A DNA stretch of 64,000 bases from Solobacterium sp. (GTDB lineage: Bacteria > Bacillota_I > Bacilli_A > Erysipelotrichales > Erysipelotrichaceae). The notes under the pieces were generated by a model. That model saw only the letters and a list, made by a program, of their open reading frames with translations. It ran no database searches and was not told the DNA's origin. The DNA lies in NCBI GenBank assembly GCA_017469355.1, contig JAFUGM010000015.1, positions 1 to 64,000 of the forward strand. The letters are read 5' to 3'. Both the position numbers and the translations under genes were made by a program. Each line of letters begins with the position of its first letter. Within the stretch, counting starts at the first letter, position 1. This document shows positions 41,500 to 52,238 of this stretch, one piece after another.

Positions 41500-42069
41500 A
41501 TGTTCATGTTTATCCTGAATTCCGTCCTGCTTGGGGTTGGACTGGCGATGGATGCGTTTTCCGTATCCCTGGCAAACGGATTGAATGATATCCGGATGAA
41601 TCGGAAGAAGATGAATCAAATTGCCGGAACCTTTGCGGCATTTCAGTTTCTGATGCCGATGATTGGATGGTTATGCGTACATACCATCGTTACGATATTT
41701 CAAAGATTTGAAACATATATTCCCTGGATTGCGTTACTTCTGTTGGCATATATCGGAGGGAAGATGGTATGGGAAGGCATACATTCCAAAGAAGAAGGAA
41801 AGGCGTCTGGTACCGTCTTAACAAACCAGGAGCTGCTTCTTCAGGGAATTGCGACTTCGATTGATGCGTTGTCGGTAGGCTTCACCATTTCTGATTATTC
41901 TGTCAGCGGCGCATTTCTTTCCTCACTGATCATAGCGGCAGTCACTTATGTTATTTGTGTTGCGGGAGTACGAATCGGTAAAAAAGCTGGTACGAAGCTC
42001 TCGGGAAAAGCTTCGATTCTTGGCGGAATCATTCTGATCATCATTGGCATTGAAATCTTTATCGGTTAG
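41500..42069 (+). CDS. mntP: Manganese efflux pump MntP
   Basis: A 189-residue membrane protein with six helices arranged as two repeats. Conserved acidic residues that bind Mn2+ are visible in both halves: LGVGLAMDAFSVSLANGL and LLQGIATSIDALSVGFTI. It exports Mn2+ and is controlled by the riboswitch directly upstream. AGAGG at 41486-41490 supports the ATG at 41500 over an upstream in-frame ATG inside the terminator. Confidence 0.95.
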   Translation: MFMFILNSVLLGVGLAMDAFSVSLANGLNDIRMNRKKMNQIAGTFAAFQFLMPMIGWLCVHTIVTIFQRFETYIPWIALLLLAYIGGKMVWEGIHSKEEGKASGTVLTNQELLLQGIATSIDALSVGFTISDYSVSGAFLSSLIIAAVTYVICVAGVRIGKKAGTKLSGKASILGGIILIIIGIEIFIG

Positions 42070-42070
42070 A

Positions 42071-42099
42071 AAAAGCGCGGATTTGAGGCCGCGCTTTCG
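42071..42099. terminator. Bidirectional terminator
   Basis: AAAGCGCGG pairs with CCGCGCTTT around ATTTGAGG; T-rich on both strands. It serves mntP and the convergent acyltransferase gene. Confidence 0.85.
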
Positions 42100-42100
42100 C

Positions 42101-42988
42101 TTAGTTGTAATCAAAGTTACTGGGAGCGGATAAGGGCTGTTCCAGCAGTTCTGGATTGGCGAACAGATGTTTCACCAGTTTCAGACTGCGGGCAAAGTAG
42201 AAGCCATCTCCGATACGCTCATCAATCGTAGAACCGATATTAACCACATCACGAATCTGCTTGGTTCCATCCGGCATGATCACTTCGGCTTTATGAATCG
42301 TACCGATGGTTGTCATGAAGGAGTTGGTTCCGTAGTTATTCAGATGGTGATATACGGCAGGACATTTGATACTGCCAAGATTGCTGAGGAAGATGGTACT
42401 GTAATTTGGATCTCCGTCAGTGATGAACTTCGGGTTGATACCCCAGAAGTCCAGACACCTGATGATCCAGACAAGAAACATCATGAGAAGTTTTGGCATA
42501 GCGGCGAATTTATCCAGAAGTTCATCGACTCCGCCCGTCGCATGTTCACTCTTGCGGGTTTCACGCACGTCACCGACGATCTGTTTTGCGATGGAATCTA
42601 GGTTGTCGTCATCTTTGGGAACCATGAACATCAGTGCTTCTTCCGCATGATCTGCGAAGCGGCGCTTTGCGACAAAGGCAACGGAGATGTCATACCGCTG
42701 GTAAATGGAACCTCCCTGGATGAAGCGATTCATCTGCGGGCGTTCCCGAACCATCTTGGTCAATGCCATGACGAAGCAGTGAAACAGTGTAATTTTATAT
42801 TCCGGATGCTCCTGATTCTTCTTTTCCAGATACTGCAGAAGTTCGGTGATATCAAACTCTTCATTCAGATAGCACTCACAGTCTGTGCGATTTGGCATCA
42901 GGGCGGTCATCACCGTCTGTAGTCCGGGGACTTTTACTTTATAACCGTCACGCCGGTCTCCCCATTTGCGTTTTCTTGTCTCACTCAT
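42101..42988 (-). CDS. E2-like (2-oxoacid dehydrogenase acyltransferase-type) protein lacking the catalytic His
   Basis: A 295-residue stand-alone CoA-acyltransferase fold without lipoyl or E1/E3-binding domains. In true E2 enzymes and chloramphenicol acetyltransferase the C-terminal motif is DHRxxDG or HHxxxDG. Here it reads IDERIGDGFYFAR, so the catalytic His is Glu. Earlier parts fit the fold (KITLFHCFVMALTKMVRERPQMNRFI, TIFLSNLGSIKCP). It starts 3 bases after the stop of the acyl-CoA ligase and is coupled to it, suggesting use of acyl-CoA made by that enzyme, perhaps with altered chemistry or as a binding protein. Confidence 0.8.
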   Translation of the reverse strand: MSETRKRKWGDRRDGYKVKVPGLQTVMTALMPNRTDCECYLNEEFDITELLQYLEKKNQEHPEYKITLFHCFVMALTKMVRERPQMNRFIQGGSIYQRYDISVAFVAKRRFADHAEEALMFMVPKDDDNLDSIAKQIVGDVRETRKSEHATGGVDELLDKFAAMPKLLMMFLVWIIRCLDFWGINPKFITDGDPNYSTIFLSNLGSIKCPAVYHHLNNYGTNSFMTTIGTIHKAEVIMPDGTKQIRDVVNIGSTIDERIGDGFYFARSLKLVKHLFANPELLEQPLSAPSNFDYN

Positions 42989-42991
42989 ATC

Positions 42992-44686
42992 TCAGTTTTC
43001 CTCAAGTTCAGCGTTAGCTTCTTCTTCCAGTTTGCGGTAGGCAACCTTTCCGACGAGTGTCTTAGGCAGATCATCACGGAATTCAATTTCCTTCGGAAGG
43101 GCATATCCTGCCACGTTCATTTTCAGTGTGTCGAGAATCTTTTCCTTCATCGCTTCATCCCCCGTAAATCCGGGTTTTAATACGACATAGGCACGCACTC
43201 TCTGCATGCGGCGGGGATCCTTGACGCCGATGACACAGCTGTAGGCGACTTCATCGATGGAGTCGATGACATTTTCTACCTGTCCTGGATAAACGTTGTA
43301 TCCGTTGGTGATGATCATACGCTTAATGCGCTGTTTGAAGTAAACATAGCCGTCTTCATCCATATATCCGAGGTCCCCGGTAAAGAGCCAGGTATCCCCA
43401 TCCGCAAGTGTCCGCAGTGTCTGTGCGGTTTCTTCCGGATTCTTCAGATATTTGATCATGACGGAAGGACCTTTGAGAATGATTTCTCCTTCTTCTCCAC
43501 AAGGTACTTCTTCATCCGTGCCTGGACGTACAATACAGTACTCCGTATCAGGGAAGGGAAGACCAATGGAATTCTCTCGATAGGTATCTCTTGGGGTAAG
43601 GCAGCTTGCGGTGACGCATTCAGTAAGCCCATATCCTTCCCGGACCTGGATAGAAGCGTTATGTTCCTTAAGGAAGGTATCCACCTTCTTTTTAAGTTCT
43701 ACGCTCAGTGCATCTCCGCCACAGAACATTCCTTTCAGACAGGAGAGATCCGCATCCTTAAGCTCCTCAATGTGAAGCAAGGCCTCAAAGATAGTAGGTA
43801 CACCGGCAATGAAGTTCGGTTTCTTCTTCATCAGCATATCCGCATAGGACTTGCCATTGAATGTCGGCATCAGTATGCATTCCGCCCCATTGATCAGAAC
43901 GGTATGAATGTTAATGCCAAGGCCGAAACCATGGAATACCGGCATGCACGATAACATCGTATCCCCGGGGCCCAGCCGCTGCTGGATCGCCTCGGTTGCC
44001 TGAAGGGCAGTTGCGTTGAAGTTCTGATCGGAGAGGCAGATTCCCTTCGGTGTTCCACTGGTGCCGCCGCTGTAAAGAATTGCGGCAGTTGCTCCTGGAT
44101 CATAGATGGGATCAGGAAGTTTCACACTTGGTACACCACGACTCAGGAAGGTCGTCCATAACATTCCATTAATGGTATTCGGGAATTTGCGGAATTTTTT
44201 TCCTGTGGTAAGGGTGAATCCAACACCCTTGATGAGGTCCAGCTCATCTGACATGCGGGCAGTCAGAATCGTCACCGGATATTTGCTTTCCTGAATCGCC
44301 GCATCTACTTTCTCATAGAACATGTCCATGGTCAGAATCATCCGGCTTTCGGAGAAGTCCAGGAAGAAGGTGATTTCCTTCTGTGCACTCATTGGATGAA
44401 CCATGTTGCAGATAGCACCGATGCGATTCAGCGCGTAGAAGCAGTCCAGTGCCTGTGGTGTGTTAGGCATACATATGGTTACCGCATCCCCTCGGCGGAT
44501 ACCCATGGAAGTGAAGGCACGTGCCGCCCGCTCAATCCGGCTGAGGAACTGGCGGTAAGTTGTCTTTTTGCCAAAGAACTCATAGGCAGGATAATTTGGG
44601 TTTTCCTTTGCCATTCGTTCTATCATTTGAAACATTGTAAGTCTAGGATACTCAAGATGTTCTTTCATATTGTGTTTTAACCCCAT
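42992..44686 (-). CDS. AMP-forming acyl-CoA ligase
   Basis: A 564-residue member of the adenylate-forming family that activates carboxylic acids through acyl-AMP. Motifs: the P-loop YSGGTSGTPKGICLS, the substrate region REGYGLTECVT, DTWLFTGDLGYMDEDGYVYFKQRIKRMI, and the late PKTLVGKVAYRKL with the catalytic Lys. Length and motifs fit long- or medium-chain fatty-acid ligases. It stands before the E2-like gene in a two-gene unit. A TTGTAT / TACAAT promoter lies just 9 bases before the ATG, and no clear ribosome site is seen. Confidence 0.9.
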   Translation of the reverse strand: MGLKHNMKEHLEYPRLTMFQMIERMAKENPNYPAYEFFGKKTTYRQFLSRIERAARAFTSMGIRRGDAVTICMPNTPQALDCFYALNRIGAICNMVHPMSAQKEITFFLDFSESRMILTMDMFYEKVDAAIQESKYPVTILTARMSDELDLIKGVGFTLTTGKKFRKFPNTINGMLWTTFLSRGVPSVKLPDPIYDPGATAAILYSGGTSGTPKGICLSDQNFNATALQATEAIQQRLGPGDTMLSCMPVFHGFGLGINIHTVLINGAECILMPTFNGKSYADMLMKKKPNFIAGVPTIFEALLHIEELKDADLSCLKGMFCGGDALSVELKKKVDTFLKEHNASIQVREGYGLTECVTASCLTPRDTYRENSIGLPFPDTEYCIVRPGTDEEVPCGEEGEIILKGPSVMIKYLKNPEETAQTLRTLADGDTWLFTGDLGYMDEDGYVYFKQRIKRMIITNGYNVYPGQVENVIDSIDEVAYSCVIGVKDPRRMQRVRAYVVLKPGFTGDEAMKEKILDTLKMNVAGYALPKEIEFRDDLPKTLVGKVAYRKLEEEANAELEEN

Positions 44687-44754
44687 AACTCTTCGATTGT
44701 ATCAGAGACTGCACAGAAGATACAATTGTAAATGTAGTTGTTAAGGCGCTTCAA

Positions 44755-45645
44755 ATGCGGACATTATCAGGTGTTCTGAAAGAACAGTATGGAGAAAAAC
44801 TGTATAAGTTGAGCCTCTCCTCCGGCTGTACCTGCCCGGTACGTGACGGAACGATTTCCAAAGATGGATGTACGTTCTGTTCGGCTGGGGGATCCGGAGA
44901 ATTTTCTGTTCCCTTTCTGCCAATTGAAGAACAGATAACCCTTGCCAAGAAAAACGCAGCAGGCAAACATGCCGGAAGTTATATTGCGTATTTTCAATCC
45001 TATACCAACACCTATGGAGATCCTTCCCGACTGCGGGAGTTATATACAGCTGCTATTTCCTTTCCCGAGATCAGAATTCTTTCCCTTGGCACACGTCCGG
45101 ATTGTCTTGGGGATGAGATGATGGAACTGCTGATTGATCTTAATCGCATCAAGCCGGTATGGGTGGAGCTTGGGCTTCAGACCATTCATGAAGAAACCGC
45201 ACAGCGGATTGGTAGGGGATATCCTTTATCTGTATATGAAGAAGCGATTCAGAAACTGAAGTCGGCTGGTATTACCGTCATTGTGCATATGATCTTTTCG
45301 CTTCCGGGAGAAAGTGAAGAAATGATGCTGGAAAGTATGCGATACCTCTGTGATCCATCGCATCGTCCGGATGGCGTGAAGTTACAGATGCTGAATATAT
45401 TGAAAGGCAGTCAGATGGAAGAAGAGTACCGGAATGAACCGTTTCCTCTATTAAGCCAGGATACGTATACGAGTCTTATTGTGAAAGCGATTCAGATACT
45501 TCCGGTAGATATGGTACTTCACCGTATGACAGGAGATGGCCCAAAGCAGCTTTTAGTCGCGCCAACATGGGTATGTAATAAGAAGGCTGTGCTGAATGAA
45601 ATCAACCGGAAGCTACGAGCACTTCCGGTCAATCCGCTACGATAA
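44755..45645 (+). CDS. Radical SAM protein, TIGR01212/YhcC-like
   Basis: A 296-residue radical SAM protein with the unusual long spacing of this subgroup: Cys residues in SSGCTCPVRDG, then CTFCS, which bind the [4Fe-4S] cluster. GTRPDCL and VWVELGLQTIHEETAQRIGRGY follow, as in Elp3-like barrels, with a final part IQILPVDMVLHRMTGDGP. E. coli YhcC belongs here; the reaction is unknown. It ends in a 17-base convergent overlap with the pentapeptide gene. Confidence 0.9.
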   Translation: MRTLSGVLKEQYGEKLYKLSLSSGCTCPVRDGTISKDGCTFCSAGGSGEFSVPFLPIEEQITLAKKNAAGKHAGSYIAYFQSYTNTYGDPSRLRELYTAAISFPEIRILSLGTRPDCLGDEMMELLIDLNRIKPVWVELGLQTIHEETAQRIGRGYPLSVYEEAIQKLKSAGITVIVHMIFSLPGESEEMMLESMRYLCDPSHRPDGVKLQMLNILKGSQMEEEYRNEPFPLLSQDTYTSLIVKAIQILPVDMVLHRMTGDGPKQLLVAPTWVCNKKAVLNEINRKLRALPVNPLR

Positions 45646-46267
45646 TTCCAAGCAGTTTCGCACAGGCTGCGGCCTGATCATAATTGAGCGTGACACCTTT
45701 CAGATCGGCTGGTTTTACAGAAATCCCGCCGATTTCACTGTCGGAAAAATCTAACCCATTCAACGGTGTATCACCGAAATCGCAGGCACTGAAGTCACAG
45801 TGATGAATTCTGGTGTGCTTCCATGTACAACGGGAAAAATAAGATTCCTGAAACAGAGAATCTTCCAGTGTGATTCTGTCCCATGAGGTATCGGAAAAGT
45901 TGCCATAAGAGCTCTGACAGTCTGAATAGACAACATCCTGAAATGAACTGTGACTCCATTCTGTTCCCATCATTCGACAGCGCTCAAACCGGCATCTTCG
46001 AAATATGTTCTGTTCAAGATGGCTGCCGGAGAAATCACAGCCGGAAAACAACACGTCAGAAAACACAACACCAGAGGCCTGATCAGAAAATACAGTTGAA
46101 CGAAATATACATTCATTGATGCGGGTATCCGGCGCAATAAAAGAAATCTGTTCCTCAATAAACCGCATGGATTCAATTTCGTGTTCATGACACCTGTCAC
46201 TCCAGGAAGCTTCACACTGTTCGAAATGAAACTGAGGAGCTTCGGCTTCAAACCGATTTGTTTTCAT
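45629..46267 (-). CDS. Pentapeptide-repeat protein
   Basis: A 212-residue protein with five-residue A(D/N)LxX-like coils from about residue 50 to 185 (INECIFRSTVFSDQASGVVF, FSGCDFSGSHLEQNIFRRCR, YSDCQSSYGNFSDTSWDRI), which fold into a right-handed beta-helix. Qnr and MfpA proteins of this fold mimic DNA and shield gyrase; many others have no known role. The gene is followed upstream by a DUF4143 cassette, and a diverged fragment of a paralogue lies on the far side of it (47767). Confidence 0.88.
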   Translation of the reverse strand: MKTNRFEAEAPQFHFEQCEASWSDRCHEHEIESMRFIEEQISFIAPDTRINECIFRSTVFSDQASGVVFSDVLFSGCDFSGSHLEQNIFRRCRFERCRMMGTEWSHSSFQDVVYSDCQSSYGNFSDTSWDRITLEDSLFQESYFSRCTWKHTRIHHCDFSACDFGDTPLNGLDFSDSEIGGISVKPADLKGVTLNYDQAAACAKLLGIIVAD

Positions 46268-46343
46268 ATATCGAACCGTACAGGATAATACCTATGATGT
46301 CAATGAAACGGATAAGCCGATCGAACTCCTGCAATCCAAATTC
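46268..46343. other. Short intergenic region
   Basis: Between the divergent pentapeptide gene and the repeat array; no further feature recognised. Confidence 0.4.
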
Positions 46344-46402
46344 TGAAAAGTGCTCATCAAATTATCTGAAAAGTGCTCAGTGAATCTCTTGAAAAGTGCT
46401 CA
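46344..46402 (+). repeat. Three direct repeats, 23-bp period, before DUF4143 gene
   Basis: The 13-bp core TGAAAAGTGCTCA is exact at 46344, 46367 and 46390, with starts 23 bp apart; a weak fourth copy (ATATGTGTTCA) may follow near 46414. The array ends 26 bp before the AAGGAGG ribosome site of the ATPase. The sequence differs from the array at 29636 but the position relative to a DUF4143 gene is the same. Confidence 0.9.
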
Positions 46403-46441
46403 ATGATATGGCAATATGTGTTCAGCAAGGAGGCGACGACA

Positions 46442-47725
46442 ATGAGTTTAACGAAGGAAGGATATAGGCCCCGACTCATTGATGATAGGATAGCAAGATA
46501 TCTGCGTGTGTTTGGAGCGGTATCAATCGAAGGACCAAAATGGTGTGGGAAGACATGGACAAGTCTGAACCATGCTAATAGCGTGACATATCTGACTGAA
46601 ACAAGTGCCCGAAACCTGGCGAAGGTAGATCCGAAATATGTTTTTACAAACGATCGCCCACAGCTTATCGATGAGTGGCAGGTTGTTCCAGAGGTATGGG
46701 ATGCCGTGCGCCACGAGTGCGATAGTGACCATGACAAAGGAAAATTCATTTTGACTGGCTCCACGTCATTAAAGAAAAGACGAGGTGAGGGAAAGATATA
46801 TCACACCGGGACTGGCCGAATTGCTCCTTTGAGGATGCATCCTATGAGCCTTTTTGAATCTGGAGATTCCACCGGTGAAGCCTCAATTGTTGGTATGAGA
46901 GACGGTCAGATTAATGAGGGCTTTGTCAGAAAAGTAGAATTAGCTGAAATTGCAAGACTCCTCATTCGAGGGGGATGGCCGGAAAATCTCGATATGGCGA
47001 CGGAAGATATTGGGATTATCCCTGAAAGCTATATTGAAGCCATTGTGACAAAAGATATGCACGAAGGGCAGACGAAAAAGAGAAGTCCTCAGAAGATGCG
47101 TATGCTTTTGAAGGCATTGGCCCGACATGAGGCATCTCCTGTTGGGGATCAGGCGTTGGTCAGGGATATCGAAGAGTATGAGACAAATGATGAGCTGATC
47201 AAAAGCAGAGCTACGATTGCGGATTATACCAGCGTACTGGACAGCTTGTATCTGACCGCAGATCAGGAGGCCTACAGCCTACATTACAGGTCATCAACAA
47301 GGATCGGAAAATCTGCTAAACGGCATCTCGTGGATCCATCACTCAGCTGTGCTTGCCTGCAGCTAACACCTGATAAGCTGATGAATGATCACGCAACGTT
47401 TGGCCTTATGTTTGAAGCGCTGGTCGAAAGAGATCTGCGAATTTATGCTGATTATCTTGAGGGGCATCTTTATCATTTCCGGGATAACGCATCCGGTGAC
47501 GAAGTGGATGCAATCATTGAGTTCAAGGATGGAGAATATGCAGCCTTTGAGATCAAACTGAGCGATGGCAGTATCGAAGATGCGATTCAGAGTTTAAGCA
47601 AATTCTGTGAGCACGTTGAAAAGAAACCAGTTTATATGTGCGTTGTTATCGGACACTTGGATACCGTGATGAGGGATCCAAATACAGGGGTATTTATTGT
47701 CCCACTGACATCTCTAAAACCATGA
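46442..47725 (+). CDS. AAA ATPase with DUF4143 domain
   Basis: A 427-residue protein of the same family as the one at 29773 but from another branch. Walker A is EGPKWCGKTWTSL, Walker B is RPQLIDEWQVVPE, and FILTGSTSLKK follows. The C-terminal DUF4143 part has the nuclease-like motif VDAIIEFKDGEYAAFEIKLSD (written here in two parts of the same segment). AAGGAGG at 46428-46434 sets the ATG at 46442; an upstream in-frame ATG at 46373 lies inside the repeats. It stands between a pentapeptide gene and a pentapeptide fragment, as an inserted unit would. Confidence 0.88.
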   Translation: MSLTKEGYRPRLIDDRIARYLRVFGAVSIEGPKWCGKTWTSLNHANSVTYLTETSARNLAKVDPKYVFTNDRPQLIDEWQVVPEVWDAVRHECDSDHDKGKFILTGSTSLKKRRGEGKIYHTGTGRIAPLRMHPMSLFESGDSTGEASIVGMRDGQINEGFVRKVELAEIARLLIRGGWPENLDMATEDIGIIPESYIEAIVTKDMHEGQTKKRSPQKMRMLLKALARHEASPVGDQALVRDIEEYETNDELIKSRATIADYTSVLDSLYLTADQEAYSLHYRSSTRIGKSAKRHLVDPSLSCACLQLTPDKLMNDHATFGLMFEALVERDLRIYADYLEGHLYHFRDNASGDEVDAIIEFKDGEYAAFEIKLSDGSIEDAIQSLSKFCEHVEKKPVYMCVVIGHLDTVMRDPNTGVFIVPLTSLKP

Positions 47726-47766
47726 TCGAGGTTCTGGAAGCCACCGAGAATGATCAGAAAACATGG

Positions 47767-47890
47767 TTGATCGAAATATGTATTCATTGATGGGTACCTG
47801 GCCTAAGGAAAGAAATCCGTTCATGAATAAGCAGAATGGATTCAATTTCATATTCATGATGCCTGTCATTTCGGGAAGCTTCATTGAGTC
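47767..47890 (-). pseudogene. Diverged fragment of a pentapeptide-repeat gene
   Basis: About 120 bp that aligns base by base with 46093-46215 in the N-terminal half of the pentapeptide gene, in the same orientation. Shared blocks include CATTCATTGATG, AAAGAAATC, ATGGATTCAATTTC, TTCATGA, CCTGTCA and GAAGCTTCA, with roughly a quarter of positions different. The rest of the gene is missing. The DUF4143 cassette thus lies between an intact gene and a paralogous scrap. Confidence 0.7.
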
Positions 47891-47977
47891 TGCGGGAGAA
47901 TTAGCTGAAAATGATGTGAATGCCCGACATCAGCTGAAATTGAGGAAGAACTATAAAAAGAGGAAAGAAGAACTTGT

Positions 47978-48865
47978 ATGTATCTTGTAAATCGTATTGA
48001 AGAAACAACGGTGAAATATCATGATGCCCGACAGGTAATCGGTCGTTTTATCATGAACGAGCAGGGGAATCTGCACAACTATACAATCGATGAGATCGCA
48101 GATAAAACATATACTTCAAAAGCTACGGTAACCCGTTATGCAAAACTTCTGGGATACAGTGGATGGCGGGAGTTCATCCGAGAATACATGCTTGAGATAA
48201 ACTATCTGGAAAGCCATAAAGGCGTTGTTGATGTGAATCAGCCATTTAAAGCGGGTGACAGTGATGAAGTTATTTCTGATCAGCTGCAGGCATTAATCAA
48301 TGAATGCGTTGCGGATACAAGAGAACATCTTGATTACGGGTTGCTGCGCATGGCAGTGCGATACCTTGAAGGTGCGGATCGAATTGTTATTTTTGGCATG
48401 AGCCCAAATCTTTATCTTGGGGAACTGTTTGCCAGAAAGCTCCAGACCATCGGAAAGACTGCTATGGTTGTCAATCCTTCGGAATTCGGAATCACAAGTT
48501 ACACCATGTCCAAAAACGACTGCGCTGTTATTATTTCCTATTCCGGGTCGTATTCTTCACATTCATCCTGTGTTGTTGTACCTCGGCTTAGAGAACAAAA
48601 TGTTCCCATCATCGGTATAACCGGTGGTGGAGATAGTTATCTTCGACAGAATACGCCATGTATTCTTCATATTTCTTCCAGGGAAAGACTGTACTCTAAA
48701 ATCGCTAATTTTGCGACCGAGGAATCCATTAATTATCTGCTGAACCTTCTGTTCTCCTGCCTGTTTGAACGGGCGTATGACAGAAACTTCGCATTTAAAG
48801 TGGATGGCGCGAAGCTTCTGGAACAGGACCGGACGGCAGTGCTGGATGAAATGAAGGAAATATAA
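47978..48865 (+). CDS. RpiR/MurR-family transcriptional regulator
   Basis: A 295-residue regulator with an N-terminal helix-turn-helix (YTIDEIADKTYTSKATVTRYAKLLGYSGWREFI) and a C-terminal SIS domain that binds phosphosugars (DRIVIFGMSPNLYLGELFARKLQTIGK, CAVIISYSGSYSSH). It precedes a PTS and a 6-phospho-beta-glucosidase gene in the same direction and is their likely regulator, sensing a phosphorylated beta-glucoside or hexose phosphate. Confidence 0.9.
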   Translation: MYLVNRIEETTVKYHDARQVIGRFIMNEQGNLHNYTIDEIADKTYTSKATVTRYAKLLGYSGWREFIREYMLEINYLESHKGVVDVNQPFKAGDSDEVISDQLQALINECVADTREHLDYGLLRMAVRYLEGADRIVIFGMSPNLYLGELFARKLQTIGKTAMVVNPSEFGITSYTMSKNDCAVIISYSGSYSSHSSCVVVPRLREQNVPIIGITGGGDSYLRQNTPCILHISSRERLYSKIANFATEESINYLLNLLFSCLFERAYDRNFAFKVDGAKLLEQDRTAVLDEMKEI

Positions 48866-48894
48866 GAAGTTTCATCATTTTTCTTTCGACGGGA

Positions 48895-48930
48895 CATGAA
48901 AAACGCATTTGCATTAAACAAAGTTTCATG
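48895..48930. promoter_or_regulatory. Spaced inverted repeat, candidate RpiR operator
   Basis: CATGAAA (48895-48901) and TTTCATG (48924-48930) are exact inverted arms, with an additional TTTCAT at 48870. The site lies between rpiR and the PTS gene. Confidence 0.45.
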
Positions 48931-49039
48931 TTTTGCATAGTTCGTTGAGCATACCTCGTTTACTCGGTATTCTTCGAATGTATACAGCGGTGACCGATTA
49001 ACCCGGGAAACGGAACCGTCTGAAGAAAGGGAGAACACT

Positions 49040-51939
<2,900 letters not shown>

Positions 51940-51954
51940 AGTCTAAATCCTTTT

Positions 51955-51990
51955 AGCGGAGATGTCCGAGCGGATATTTCCGCTTTTTGT
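51955..51990 (+). terminator. Terminator of beta-glucoside operon
   Basis: AGCGGA pairs with TCCGCT, with the inner stem continued by ATGTCCG/CGGATAT, followed by TTTT. Confidence 0.8.
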
Positions 51991-52238
51991 TCTGCCAACG
52001 AATCCATGAAACGAACTGCTTTTACAAGGATGATCTGGTGTGATGAAAGAAAGTACTGAAAAATGTATTTCCGATAATTTGGTTCAACAACCAATGAGAA
52101 ATAAGGCGCATATGAACCTAATAAGGCAGAGTGATTCGGAAGTAAATGAATTGTTAAATGACATTATGCCGATCAAGTTGACATTCTTCTGATTGCGACT
52201 AATAACGAGGATGACTGAAAAAGGAAGGGGCAATGCAC
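51991..52238. other. Intergenic region before the AAA/nuclease gene
   Basis: AT-rich, no gene. Two copies of AATAAGGC occur at 52094 and 52115, 21 bp apart, a faint echo of the repeats before the DUF4143 genes. The ribosome site of the next gene (AGGAAGGGG, 52222-52230) is at its end. Confidence 0.4.

Noticed and set aside
46344-46402. Second repeat array read as a CRISPR array
   Set aside because: 13-bp cores with 10-bp linkers and only three units; promoter-proximal position fits iterons.
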